Source: an uncultured Lachnospiraceae bacterium
Lineage (GTDB): Bacteria > Bacillota > Clostridia > Lachnospirales > Lachnospiraceae
Assembly (NCBI GenBank): GCA_910585605.1
Contig: CAJUFL010000040.1
Location: 1-36,203 of the forward strand
Direction of reading: 5' to 3'
Length of the DNA stretch: 36,203 nucleotides
Positions within the stretch are counted from its first letter, which is position 1. Every line of letters starts with the position of its first letter. This document shows positions 1 through 8,763 of this stretch, in pieces. Position numbers and translations under genes: made by a program. A model generated the notes under the pieces. That model saw only the letters and a program-made list of their open reading frames with translations. It did no database searches and was not told the origin of the DNA.

Positions 1-1758
1 GTATTTATTGAATTTTCAAGGCGCATAGGCACTTATTCAAGTGCGAAGTTTGAGTCAATAAATACAATTACAGTAAATGGAGGTATCCTTACCGGAGAAC
101 TTTCCCACTTTGATCTCGGTTATGGAATAGAAAGTTTGAAAGAGATAACTGTAAATAATGGAACTGTATCAGGATACGTCCTTCCTTCAATTACTTCTTC
201 CTCCTCATCTGTAACCGGATGTGGAATCCGGGCAGGCACTTTTCTTAAAGTATACGGTGGAACAGTAACCGGTTTTGCAAATAATAGTTCAACCGTTACA
301 TTTCGATCATATGGATGTCAAGGGGGTACTACAGCAGGAGAGCATACTGCCATTACAACTGGAAGCAAAGTACGGGTTACAGGCGGATATGACTCCATGC
401 AGATATACGACTCCATACAGCTCAATGATACTGGTCATTACTACATTGATTCAGAAAGCGGTATGAACTGCCGATACGTCCAGTTTACAACACCGGTTTC
501 AGGAATCGGAACCAGCTCCGGTCCGTCTTCCGACCTGACAATTGATGAATCTATCAGCCTGGATGCATCAGTGATACCGGAGGCTGCATCCGACCAGACC
601 ATCATCTGGAAATCCAGCGACGATACCATCGCCTCTGTGGATGAGAACGGAAAAGTCACCGGTCACAAACCTGGTACTGCAACCATTACCGCAACCACCA
701 AAGACGGCAACTTTGTAAAGGAATTTACCGTAACCGTATCCAAAAAGGACGGTCCGGGAGCTCCTGCCGGGGTTACCGGAACAGCACCCACCGTACAGGG
801 GGGAAATGACGGTAAGCTTAACGGGGTGAATCCATCCATGGAATACAGCACCAATAAGGACTTTACCGATGCTAAGGACTGCACCGGTAATGAGGTGACA
901 GGCATTCCTGCGGGCACTTACTATGTGCGTGTGAAGGAAACGGATACGACAAAGGCAGGCGATGCCGCAACTGTGACGGTTCCGGATGGCAATGCATCCG
1001 GCGGCGGGAACTCTGGAACCGGCATAGGTTCGGGAGACCCCAAAACAGACCAGGCAGTTGCTGACAGCCTGGGAGTATCCACAGACACGGCAAAACAGAT
1101 CATTGATGAGGCATCTAAGCTTGGGGTTTCCACAGATACCCTTCTGATTACCGATACTTCCATCAAGAACCAGAAATCAGACGCTGACCTCAAGGGTTCC
1201 ACTTTCGGAATGCTGAAGGCGAGAACCTCCAACCTGAAAAAGAATTCAGTAACGGTAAAATGGGATAAAGTAAAGAATGCAGACGGCTATATCCTCTATG
1301 GCAACAAATGCGGTAAGAAGAATACGTTCAAGCATATCAAGACCTTTACTAAAAACAGCACGGTAAAATACACACAGAAGAAACTGAAGAAGGGAACCTA
1401 TTACAAATACCTTGTAGTGGCATATAAGAACATAAACGGTGTAAAGGTGACGATCGCGGCATCCAAGAATGTTCATGCCACCACTAAGGGCGGCAGATTT
1501 GGTGTGGCAAAATCAGTCAAGGTGAATAAGACCAGCAAGACCCTGGCAGTAAAGAAGAAATTTAAGATTAAGGCTTCGGAAGTGAAGCTGGATAAGAAAA
1601 TCAAACACCACCGCAACATCAAATTTGAATCCGATAACAGCAGGGTAGCTACGGTAAACAGCAAGGGAGTGGTAACTGCAAAGCAGAAAGGCAGATGCTA
1701 TATCTATGTATATGCGCAAAACGGAGTCTACAAGAGAATCAGGATCACCGTAAAATAA
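1..1758 (+). CDS. Ig-like (Big_2) domain surface protein, 5' end missing
   Basis: The frame is open from the first base, so the gene starts outside the window; 585 codons are visible. The visible N-terminus has short repeats of the type TVNGGILTG and TVNNGTVSG, which suggest a beta-helix or beta-solenoid. A bacterial Ig-like group 2 domain follows at about codons 170-248 (motifs IIWKSSDDTIASVDENG and GTATITATT), then a Gly/Asn-rich linker. A fibronectin-III-like unit spans about codons 410-495 (SVTVKWDKVKNADGYILYG), and a second Big_2 unit (VATVNSKGVVTAKQKG) closes the protein. The last ~200 residues are very rich in lysine. No LPXTG motif or C-terminal membrane anchor is present, so it is probably secreted or held to the wall by charge or by N-terminal elements not seen here. 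A TTG at 136 could start a shorter frame, but it has no good ribosome site and the upstream frame has the same repeat character. The ligand is unknown. Confidence 0.8.
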   Translation, partial: VFIEFSRRIGTYSSAKFESINTITVNGGILTGELSHFDLGYGIESLKEITVNNGTVSGYVLPSITSSSSSVTGCGIRAGTFLKVYGGTVTGFANNSSTVTFRSYGCQGGTTAGEHTAITTGSKVRVTGGYDSMQIYDSIQLNDTGHYYIDSESGMNCRYVQFTTPVSGIGTSSGPSSDLTIDESISLDASVIPEAASDQTIIWKSSDDTIASVDENGKVTGHKPGTATITATTKDGNFVKEFTVTVSKKDGPGAPAGVTGTAPTVQGGNDGKLNGVNPSMEYSTNKDFTDAKDCTGNEVTGIPAGTYYVRVKETDTTKAGDAATVTVPDGNASGGGNSGTGIGSGDPKTDQAVADSLGVSTDTAKQIIDEASKLGVSTDTLLITDTSIKNQKSDADLKGSTFGMLKARTSNLKKNSVTVKWDKVKNADGYILYGNKCGKKNTFKHIKTFTKNSTVKYTQKKLKKGTYYKYLVVAYKNINGVKVTIAASKNVHATTKGGRFGVAKSVKVNKTSKTLAVKKKFKIKASEVKLDKKIKHHRNIKFESDNSRVATVNSKGVVTAKQKGRCYIYVYAQNGVYKRIRITVK

Positions 1759-1804
1759 CAGATACCGTACTGCTGATACTAGCATCCTGTATTTCCAATA
1801 GCAT

Positions 1805-1847
1805 AAAACCGGCAGATTCATTTAGCGGGATGAATCTGCCGGTTTTT
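1805..1847. terminator. Bidirectional intrinsic terminator
   Basis: A 17-base arm (1805-1821) pairs perfectly with 1830-1846 around an 8-base loop, with A-rich sequence before and T-rich sequence after. It sits between two convergent genes and can serve both. Confidence 0.9.
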
Positions 1848-1857
1848 CTATATAATT

Positions 1858-3444
1858 TTAATTTAATCCATCAAAATAATCCCTGATTTTATTTTTCAGT
1901 TTTCCTGGATAACGGGAACCGTTTACCTTTTTATAAGCCTTTTCCTTATATTTTCCAGAAACTTCTCCATAGCTTACTTTATTACCCGACCATGCCTGGG
2001 ATCGGCTGGATTTCTCTTTTGTACTACTGTCGTTTCCGTTTGCTTTTCCTGTTAAATTTCCGTCATCGCCAGTTTCCCCATCAGGGACCGTGATATTTTC
2101 GTTCGTCTTTCTTGCTCCCTCCTGACCTTCCTTTCCGCCATGATTCCAGCCACCTCCGGAACCGTTCCCTGTACCACTGCCATTACCGGAACCTCTTCCA
2201 TTTTGTCCTGCATTTCCCTGTCCGTTTCCAGACCCGCTGTTTTGACCATTATTCTGATTATGATTTGCATTACCATTCTGGCTGTTGTTCTGATTCCCCT
2301 TATCATTTTGATTACCGCCGTTATTTTGGGAATTACCCTGACTAATGTTATCCGAAGACTTCTCTTGATCGTCCTTGGAACCGGTATTACTTCGATTATC
2401 CGCCAAGTCTGTCTGATCTGCCTCTCTGTTCTCAAGAGCTTCATTCAATGCCTGCTGTGCCCCCTCATAATCGCTGTCAGAATAACTGGAATCTTTGTAA
2501 TTCTCCGCTGCTTTTTTTAATGCTTCATCACCCATGGCATCCGCTAATTTTTTTAACTTCTTATACGCATCCTGCTTTTCCTTACGGTTTCCTTTTTGGG
2601 CCTTCGCAAGTGCTTCTTCGGCTTCCTTTGCCAGATCACTTTCCTTTCTTCCGGCAGCCTCCCTGGCTTCCTTTACCGCATCTTGCATAGTTTCGCTCAA
2701 TGTTTTATTTTCGGTCTTATCAGCTGCCATTTCCATTTTTTTCGTTATGCGTTCCTGTGCTTTTTTCAATTCTTCCCTGGAACCAGCTTCTGACAATTCA
2801 TGCTTTGCATTTTCAATCTGCTCCTTGATTTCAACCGCCTCAGTTTCCGAAATCTCCCTGTTTTGCTCTAACTTCTTCTCTACCTTTTCCAAACGCGCAA
2901 TCTCTTCCTTGGCTTCTTTTTCTATATCCTTTCTAACCTGTGATGCTTCTCTTGCAGGCGTTTCTATCATGCTGCCTGCTGCGAATACCAGGGAAAGTCC
3001 TACTATGGCTAACACCTGTTTCCATGAAAACCGCAATGGAAATTCTTTACGGATTTGAAAAGCATCCATAACCTTTAATGCATCCTTCTTCTGTAAAGTA
3101 CTGAAAGAATCTTCTTTTCCTTCCAGAAAAAATGCAGTGGAAATCCTTTCTTTATGACCTTTAGAATCTGCCCTTAATGCTGCCTCCATTGGGGTAGGGG
3201 TTTTATAAATACCCATCACAAATCCTGTCACAAAACAAATCCCCACGATTCCGACTGCAACAGGCACTGCATAATAAAACGGAACCACCATGGAAATAAA
3301 AGAAAGAAGAACCCCGGTCAGCAAACCAATCACCACAAATTTTATTATATATTCGATTATCTTCTGCTCCCGAAGCCTTGCCCTCACACGGTATACAAAT
3401 CGCCTGATTTTCTGATCCAAAATAAGTCTCCTTTCATGCCGCAT
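1858..3444 (-). CDS. Membrane protein with coiled coil and Asn/Gly-rich region (DUF4175-like)
   Basis: This 528-residue protein closes the five-gene operon. It has two hydrophobic segments near residues 33-80, a third near 140-158, then a long charged helical stretch (about 165-340) rich in Glu/Lys/Ala that should form a coiled coil. A low-complexity Asn/Gln/Gly/Ser region follows (about 350-450). The C-terminus has a conserved-looking block (VSYGEVSGKYKEKA then YPGKLKNKIRDYF), like the tail of DUF4175-type proteins found with MoxR/ABC envelope clusters. The start ATG shares its A with the stop of the preceding gene (TAATG) and has GGAG six bases upstream; a TTG eight codons in also has AAAGGAG before it. 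Its role is unknown; an envelope function coupled to the ABC transporter is inferred from context. Confidence 0.7.
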   Translation of the reverse strand: MRHERRLILDQKIRRFVYRVRARLREQKIIEYIIKFVVIGLLTGVLLSFISMVVPFYYAVPVAVGIVGICFVTGFVMGIYKTPTPMEAALRADSKGHKERISTAFFLEGKEDSFSTLQKKDALKVMDAFQIRKEFPLRFSWKQVLAIVGLSLVFAAGSMIETPAREASQVRKDIEKEAKEEIARLEKVEKKLEQNREISETEAVEIKEQIENAKHELSEAGSREELKKAQERITKKMEMAADKTENKTLSETMQDAVKEAREAAGRKESDLAKEAEEALAKAQKGNRKEKQDAYKKLKKLADAMGDEALKKAAENYKDSSYSDSDYEGAQQALNEALENREADQTDLADNRSNTGSKDDQEKSSDNISQGNSQNNGGNQNDKGNQNNSQNGNANHNQNNGQNSGSGNGQGNAGQNGRGSGNGSGTGNGSGGGWNHGGKEGQEGARKTNENITVPDGETGDDGNLTGKANGNDSSTKEKSSRSQAWSGNKVSYGEVSGKYKEKAYKKVNGSRYPGKLKNKIRDYFDGLN

Positions 3445-3707
3445 TATTTCTCCAATTCTTCATCCTCATAGTACATATCAACAGTCATGCATCGCAAATC
3501 CATATTATTTAACACGTCTTTTAATTTTCTTAATTCGTTTGGTGTCAAAGTAATTCCTTTTCCCATTTTTGTATGATCTGCATTCCATGAACGCAATTCA
3601 TATACAGGTTCACGATTTGCCCATGTCACTATATTACATTCTTTTGTCCAGCCGTTATTCATCTTTGAAATATCTGCAATATGCTGAATAATAGTATACT
3701 TTTTCAT
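3444..3707 (-). CDS. ydbC: YdbC-family PC4-like ssDNA-binding protein
   Basis: An 87-residue protein that matches the YdbC/PC4 (p15 coactivator-like) family in its core: GWTKECNIVTW, then YELRSWNADHTKMGKGITL and a C-terminal helix starting at NELRKL. Family members are small dimeric single-stranded nucleic-acid-binding proteins of about 70-80 residues; here a short acidic tail (MYYEDEELEK) is added. It lies 6 bases after the ABC permease and overlaps the next gene by one base, so it is co-translated with membrane transport genes, which is an unexpected place for a ssDNA-binding protein. The family assignment is from remembered motif similarity. Confidence 0.82.
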   Translation of the reverse strand: MKKYTIIQHIADISKMNNGWTKECNIVTWANREPVYELRSWNADHTKMGKGITLTPNELRKLKDVLNNMDLRCMTVDMYYEDEELEK

Positions 3708-3713
3708 TTAACC

Positions 3714-4616
3714 TTACTTCCTCTTCCTGTTTCTTGTGACAGCAATATTCCTGGCTGCCAGCTTTAAAAACCCAAATGATATCAGCAGATTGCATATAAT
3801 CGACACAGGAATCCAATATTTATAGAGATTTCCCAGAGTAATGGATATATTCCCTGTCTCTTTAATGATGTCATATATACTGGCACTAGACATAGCCCGG
3901 AGCATAAAATCAAAAATTGGCGAATAAGGATTGAGCATCATTACTAGTGGAACTGCCCCTGGAGAAAACGATGGTGCCGCACTACCGGGAAGATTTGCCT
4001 GATATGCTTTTATGGCCAGTCCTGCATAAAAAATTACAGAAGTAACCACGATAATTCCAACACCAATAGCAATCGTAAGGATTGTTGCCATAACTGATTT
4101 TTTGACCACGCTGGAACAAAATATACCAACGCTCCCCACATATATACCAAGATACAAAAGCATTGCAATCAACCCAAACAGAGCAAACCAACTCATTCCG
4201 CCAAGCACAAATGCAATCGCCATAACCGGTATACTGGTGATCATATACATCATGACCACCATCATGGCAGAACCAAGCTTTCCAAATGCGATATACAACG
4301 GAGATACCGGAGTGGTTAACATAATATCTAATGTCTGCCGCTCCCTTTCCCCTGAAATGGAACCTGATGTAATAATCGGGACAATCAGACTGATCAGTCC
4401 GCATTCCGTGCATCCGAGAATGGGAAACAGGGAACTTAAGGATGAATAATCATAACTCATCACCCCGCCCATTGCATTGGTAGATATAATGACCAGAACT
4501 ACGATCAATGTCAGGAATGCATTAATTCCCATAATGGCAAAGGACATCTTAATACTTCTTGAACCTACCATCAGTTCTTTTTTTAAGATTGGATTCATAT
4601 GAATTCTATTTTTCAT
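3714..4616 (-). CDS. ABC-2 type transporter permease
   Basis: A 300-residue integral membrane protein with about six hydrophobic segments (near 25-47, 70-85, 115-138, 140-165, 172-200 and 268-288). The conserved ABC-2 permease motif SGERERQTLDIMLTTPVSP follows the second segment, as in permeases of the NosY/GldF type. It overlaps the ATPase gene by 4 bases (ATGA), so the two are translationally coupled. Together with the ATPase and the large envelope protein it should form an exporter or an envelope-remodelling complex. The substrate cannot be inferred. Confidence 0.88.
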   Translation of the reverse strand: MKNRIHMNPILKKELMVGSRSIKMSFAIMGINAFLTLIVVLVIISTNAMGGVMSYDYSSLSSLFPILGCTECGLISLIVPIITSGSISGERERQTLDIMLTTPVSPLYIAFGKLGSAMMVVMMYMITSIPVMAIAFVLGGMSWFALFGLIAMLLYLGIYVGSVGIFCSSVVKKSVMATILTIAIGVGIIVVTSVIFYAGLAIKAYQANLPGSAAPSFSPGAVPLVMMLNPYSPIFDFMLRAMSSASIYDIIKETGNISITLGNLYKYWIPVSIICNLLISFGFLKLAARNIAVTRNRKRK

Positions 4617-5563
4617 GCCTGCTTTCCTCCCGTTATTTCAAGGAACAAAGATTCCAGATCTTCTTTTTCCCTGTAAAAATTGCTGACTAAAATATTCCGT
4701 TCCAGCAGATTCTTTAAAAGCTGTGCCGCAGCCTGCTCGTCTCCCGTAAAGGAAATCCTTATTTCCTCTTCTGTAAACATTACCTTCCCCACATTAGGCT
4801 GCTCCTTCAATACTGTGGAAATATATTGGTGGCTCTCCTCTTCCTCATTATAATCCGGTGTAAATGCACGCATACAAATCGGTCGGATTCCCTGGGATTT
4901 CTGCATAATCTCTTCTACTTTCCCATTTATGATCAACTGTCCGTGTTCCATTATTCCGATACTGGTACACATTTCCGCAAGCTCCGGAAGAATATGAGAG
5001 CTGATGATAATGGTTTTCCCCATGGAACCCAGATTCTTTAGAATCTCCTTCATCTCGAATCTGGCTCTTGGATCCAGACCGGAATTGGGTTCATCCAAAA
5101 CCAGCAGGTCTGGATTATGAATCAGTGCCCTTGCCACGCAGAGACGCTGCTTCATTCCTCTTGAAAGGGTATCTACGAATTCCTCCTTTTTATCCGACAG
5201 ATTTACCAATTCCAAAAGCCCCTCTGCAATCTCGTCCACATCATCTTTTTTCATCCCGTACATGGAACCATAAAATTCCATATATTCCATAACCTTGAGA
5301 TTATCATAGACACCAAAGAAATCCGGCACATATCCAACCTTTCTTTTAATATCCTCCGGATTTTTGATAGCACTGATGCCGTCTACCAGCACCTCTCCGC
5401 CGGTTGCTTTTAAAAGACCGCATACAATCCGCATCGTCGTAGTTTTTCCCGCACCGTTGGGACCCACAAACCCAAATATTTCTCCTTTTTCTATGTGAAG
5501 GTTCAAATCATTTAATGCAAGGAATTTCCCATATTTTTTGGTCAGACCCTGAATTTGCAGCAT
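4613..5563 (-). CDS. ABC transporter ATP-binding protein
   Basis: A 316-residue nucleotide-binding subunit. Walker A is GPNGAGKTT at residues 34-42, the signature is LSRGMKQR at 133-140, Walker B is LLVLDEP at 153-159, the D-loop is SGLDP and the H-loop histidine is H190. The Q-loop position carries Asp (GYVPDFFGVYDN, D81) instead of Gln. A C-terminal extension of about 100 residues after the ATPase core resembles the accessory domain of drug/antibiotic-type ABC-2 ATPases. The start codon overlaps the stop of the upstream gene (TAATG), and the end overlaps the permease gene, so stoichiometric co-expression is likely. Confidence 0.93.
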   Translation of the reverse strand: MLQIQGLTKKYGKFLALNDLNLHIEKGEIFGFVGPNGAGKTTTMRIVCGLLKATGGEVLVDGISAIKNPEDIKRKVGYVPDFFGVYDNLKVMEYMEFYGSMYGMKKDDVDEIAEGLLELVNLSDKKEEFVDTLSRGMKQRLCVARALIHNPDLLVLDEPNSGLDPRARFEMKEILKNLGSMGKTIIISSHILPELAEMCTSIGIMEHGQLIINGKVEEIMQKSQGIRPICMRAFTPDYNEEEESHQYISTVLKEQPNVGKVMFTEEEIRISFTGDEQAAAQLLKNLLERNILVSNFYREKEDLESLFLEITGGKQA

Positions 5564-8154
5564 TATTCATCCCCCCTTGCAATAATCCTAGGTATATAAG
5601 CACTGTACCCGGTATTTACCGTATCATAACGTAGTACTATGATATTTCCTGACATATATTTCTTTAAGTCTTCTCCCGACAAAACTTTGCCATCTTCAAA
5701 GATCAAATCATAATCTCCTGTTTCCGGGTTGTATGCCGACACTCTTGCATAACTTCCACCATTAACTGTCCCTTCCGCTCCAAAGTACAGATTTTCTAAA
5801 GCTGTAATCCCCGGACTGTTTTCAAAAGAATACGTAATTGTTACCGCCTCATTGTACATCATCCCGTCTTGCGTATCATACTCTCCCTGACTGGACACTA
5901 TCATTGGATCCAGACTGGAATAATACACACCTTTTACATCCTCATATTCTGCCTCATATGTCTCAAACAGTACACTGATTCCTGACTGTTTTACCTCGGC
6001 TTCTTCTATAAAATCCGGCTTATAACCTTCAACAGACGCCCATACATATCCCTTGTTATATTCCTGTGTGTTGACAAAACCGGATTCCATACTTGTATCA
6101 ATCTGATACTGTCTATATAGCTTACGGTCTGAACTCTGAATAAAAGGATTCACGCCAATCCCATTGTATATCTGTTCAAAAGTACCATACCCTGTCGATT
6201 CTATCAGTTTGGAAGTATTGATCGTTATCTGCTCTCCCTTTTTTATATCACCGGCCTGGTAAAAATACTTTTCAAAAGTCACCACAACTCCTGACAGGTC
6301 ATATTTTGTGTTATTAGTTATGGTTCCTTCAAATCCTGTTGTATAACATTTTAAATCACAATCAATCGTCCCAATGTCATTCCCGCTGTTTTTTTTCACA
6401 GCAAATGCCGTATCCTGAAATGTTTCACTATTATTCAGAGTCAGTTCTGTCCCGCCGCCCGTTTTATTGATCATATAATCAAATTGTTTATGAGAATCTT
6501 CCACTCCAAACAGGCTATAGGTGTAATCCAAAAAATTATATTGGAATGCTGTATACCCTTCCTTAATCTTAATCTTATATTTCTGTGCTCTCGGACATGT
6601 AACATTGGTATATATTTCTTCTTCCTGATATTCATCTTCCAGTGATATCAGGGAAAATGTATTTACAAGCGGTATCCTGATCCGGTAAATAAATCCTGTC
6701 AGATAAATGATACCAGTAAACACAAATGCCGTAACCGGAACTGCAATCCATATTTTTTCCCTTCTCTTAACCGCCTTTAATATCAGGTACAATAAAGGTC
6801 CCACGAAAATAACATAAATCAGCAAAATACAGCCATATAAAAGAGCACTTGGTTTTTTACTCTCGTCTGCCGCCTTAGCCAGATTAATGCCGCTATACCA
6901 CATTCCCGACATATTTCCGCTTCCATTTAAACGTGCTGTTATCGCCTCTACTGCTGATGTCTCTAGCAGCAGTTTTGCCAAATCTCTGTTTACAGAACAA
7001 CTGGCCACCGGCTCCATGCCAAGAGCATAAGATAATACAACAACCCTGCCTGCTCCGATACGCTTCTGGTATGCTGTTTTATCATCAGAAAAACCAGACA
7101 TCTCTGTAGCATCTGTAAATGCAAATTCTACGCATTCTACATTAGAAACGGAGATTCCGCTGTCCGTCTGCTGCTCAGCTGTTTTATCATCTCCTTCCGG
7201 CTGGTCATTTTCTCCTTCTGTAGTATCACTCTCAGACTGATCATTTTCTCCTCCTGCGGGATTTTCTTCTGACTGGTCTTTTTCTCCGTTTGCAGTATCG
7301 TCTTTCTTTCCTGCATTCCCTCCTTCAGCCCCACCGAAATCCTCCAATTCAGAAAATTCCCATCCTATATTCTTCTTTTCAACCTTTCCTAATGTTCCCG
7401 TGATAAAATCATCCGTGAAACAATGCAATACATTCTGATAATTACTTCCTAATGCAAGAACCAGCACTCCTCCATTATTCACCCATTCCTTTAATGCCAT
7501 ATACTGCCCGTCAGAAAGGCTTGCAGTATCAAAGTTGTCAAGAATGATATAATTTAATACCGACAATGCCCCACTGTCTGCCGGCATGGAATCCTTTGTC
7601 AGTTCCAATGTCCGTACCGCCGGCAATCCCTGATTGCCTGCTATATTTATTGCAATTCCGTCAAAATAATTCAGAGCACTATAATCATCACTTAAAATCC
7701 CCACCGTAACACTATTTCCCACACTGGATAGCGTAAGCTGCTTGGATTCAGAATAAAGAAGGTTTTCCTTCTCATCCAGCAATTCAATCTTTATCTTTCC
7801 TGAGTTTCCCAGAGAAGACGGGATAAATGTAAAAGTCTTTGCTTCTCCCGCTGCCAGAGAAATCTCTTCCCCGTAAGCTGCTATTTTCTGCCCGCTATCT
7901 ACCACTGGTATTACCCGCAGGGTTCCTGTAAAGTTATTTCTGCTCTCTACCTTTACTTTCACTACTGCCGGATTATCATAAACGGCAAATCCGTCAATTC
8001 CATATTCCATTTCTACTTTAAAATCCGCATTTTCCTTCGTTCCTTTTTCTTTGGTATCCTTTGCTTCTGCAAAAAATGCAGGAAAGAAAATCCCTTGCAG
8101 CAACACAAATATTGTCATGATTGCCAGAATTCTTTTATTACTTATCCTTTTCAT
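5563..8154 (-). CDS. Large exported membrane protein, first gene of ABC operon (DUF4350-like)
   Basis: The start at 8154 is chosen because AAGGAGAGG lies just upstream; the open frame extends to a GTG at 8181 without a ribosome site. The 863-residue product has an N-terminal hydrophobic segment (ILAIMTIFVLLQGIFFPAFF) ending near AEA, which is a signal peptide or anchor. An extracytoplasmic beta-rich domain follows, then a glutamine-amidotransferase-like or DUF4350-like stretch (LNYIILDNFDTASLS, VNNGGVLVLALGSN). An acidic Glu/Asp/Asn-rich linker is at about residues 280-335. Two or more membrane spans lie in the middle (YGCILLIYVIFVGPLLYLIL, then IWIAVPVTAFVFTGIIYLTG), followed by a second large extracytoplasmic domain of about 350 residues. 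It heads an operon with an ABC-2 transporter, a layout known for envelope-associated MoxR/ABC clusters. Its exact function is unknown. Confidence 0.78.
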   Translation of the reverse strand: MKRISNKRILAIMTIFVLLQGIFFPAFFAEAKDTKEKGTKENADFKVEMEYGIDGFAVYDNPAVVKVKVESRNNFTGTLRVIPVVDSGQKIAAYGEEISLAAGEAKTFTFIPSSLGNSGKIKIELLDEKENLLYSESKQLTLSSVGNSVTVGILSDDYSALNYFDGIAINIAGNQGLPAVRTLELTKDSMPADSGALSVLNYIILDNFDTASLSDGQYMALKEWVNNGGVLVLALGSNYQNVLHCFTDDFITGTLGKVEKKNIGWEFSELEDFGGAEGGNAGKKDDTANGEKDQSEENPAGGENDQSESDTTEGENDQPEGDDKTAEQQTDSGISVSNVECVEFAFTDATEMSGFSDDKTAYQKRIGAGRVVVLSYALGMEPVASCSVNRDLAKLLLETSAVEAITARLNGSGNMSGMWYSGINLAKAADESKKPSALLYGCILLIYVIFVGPLLYLILKAVKRREKIWIAVPVTAFVFTGIIYLTGFIYRIRIPLVNTFSLISLEDEYQEEEIYTNVTCPRAQKYKIKIKEGYTAFQYNFLDYTYSLFGVEDSHKQFDYMINKTGGGTELTLNNSETFQDTAFAVKKNSGNDIGTIDCDLKCYTTGFEGTITNNTKYDLSGVVVTFEKYFYQAGDIKKGEQITINTSKLIESTGYGTFEQIYNGIGVNPFIQSSDRKLYRQYQIDTSMESGFVNTQEYNKGYVWASVEGYKPDFIEEAEVKQSGISVLFETYEAEYEDVKGVYYSSLDPMIVSSQGEYDTQDGMMYNEAVTITYSFENSPGITALENLYFGAEGTVNGGSYARVSAYNPETGDYDLIFEDGKVLSGEDLKKYMSGNIIVLRYDTVNTGYSAYIPRIIARGDE

Positions 8155-8198
8155 ATCCCTCTCCTTTTTCTGATATAGCACTCTGCTTCGATGGTTAT

Positions 8199-8219
8199 AT
8201 CATGAGCACTGCTCATGAT
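8199..8219. repeat. Perfect 21-bp palindrome in the 5' leader
   Basis: ATCATGAGCA and TGCTCATGAT flank one central base. It lies in the predicted leader of the ABC operon, 45 bases before the start codon, next to a second hairpin (8229-8260). It could be an operator or an RNA hairpin. Confidence 0.6.
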
Positions 8220-8228
8220 CAGCATTCA

Positions 8229-8260
8229 GAAAAATCACCCTTGCGAGCAAGTGATTTTTC
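8229..8260 (-). promoter_or_regulatory. Stem-loop at the start of the ABC operon transcript
   Basis: GAAAAATCAC (8229-8238) pairs with GTGATTTTTC (8251-8260), and the loop adds an inner TTGC/GCAA pair. It lies immediately downstream of a -10 element for the minus strand, so it would form the 5' end of the transcript. The following T-run makes an attenuator or a transcript-stabilising hairpin possible. Confidence 0.5.
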
Positions 8261-8263
8261 TTC

Positions 8264-8272
8264 ATTATATCA
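8264..8272 (-). promoter_or_regulatory. Extended -10 promoter of the ABC operon
   Basis: On the minus strand the sequence reads TGATATAAT, a consensus -10 with a TGN extension. No good -35 is seen, which is common for extended -10 promoters. It lies between the upstream terminator and the large envelope gene. Confidence 0.55.
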
Positions 8273-8314
8273 TAATAAATCCTGCTGTAATTCTTACTTT
8301 TTTCTTAAGACAGC

Positions 8315-8363
8315 AACACTACCGGACAACGCAGTCATCCGCTGCATTTGGTCCGGCAGTGTT
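8315..8363 (-). terminator. Terminator after the small membrane protein gene
   Basis: AACACTACCGGAC (8315-8327) pairs with GTCCGGCAGTGTT (8351-8363) with one G-U pair on the minus-strand RNA. An outer TTAAGA/TCTTAA pair extends the stem and overlaps the stop codon of the gene. A T-rich run follows on the minus strand. Confidence 0.7.
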
Positions 8364-8366
8364 ATC

Positions 8367-8738
8367 TTAACGTTTATACTTTCCCTTTCGTACGAAAGCC
8401 TGTCCTGTTTTTTCTTTCATCTTATCGTACTGCTCGTACATATCCTGTACACTGTTCTCTAACAGAAAATAATGCTTGATGTACGGAACCATCAGACACA
8501 TCAATGCAAAAATCAGAAGAACCATGGAAACAGAAAAATTATCAATTGTATACAAAAATGCCATTACCGTTAAAATTGCAAAGGTCACTGTTACAATCAG
8601 ATGAATCAGTCTCTCGTGGGCAAAAAATGCAATCTGTACCAGGTGCTTTTGTATTTCCTCCTCCCAGTTGATTCCTTCTTCCTGTGTATCTAACAAATTA
8701 TCAATGTATGCCATATACTGCCTGATTCTGTCTGCCAT
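8367..8738 (-). CDS. Small two-TM membrane protein of unknown function
   Basis: The start at 8738 follows a strong AAGGAGGAG site; the longer frame to 8813 runs into the preceding gene. The 123-residue product has a charged N-terminal helical part (ADRIRQYMAYIDNLLDTQEEG), two adjacent hydrophobic segments (HLIVTVTFAILTVMAFLY and VSMVLLIFALMCLMVPYI) and a basic tail. It is 25 bases downstream of the VOC-fold gene and probably co-transcribed with it. No family is recognised with confidence. Confidence 0.72.
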   Translation of the reverse strand: MADRIRQYMAYIDNLLDTQEEGINWEEEIQKHLVQIAFFAHERLIHLIVTVTFAILTVMAFLYTIDNFSVSMVLLIFALMCLMVPYIKHYFLLENSVQDMYEQYDKMKEKTGQAFVRKGKYKR

Positions 8739-8763
8739 CCGTATCTCCTCCTTATCAGCCTTT

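Noticed and set aside
2052..2444. 130-codon minus-strand frame inside the Asn/Gly-rich part of the membrane protein gene
   Set aside because: It is a shifted reading of the repetitive region, rich in Ile/Arg/Met, without a start signal.
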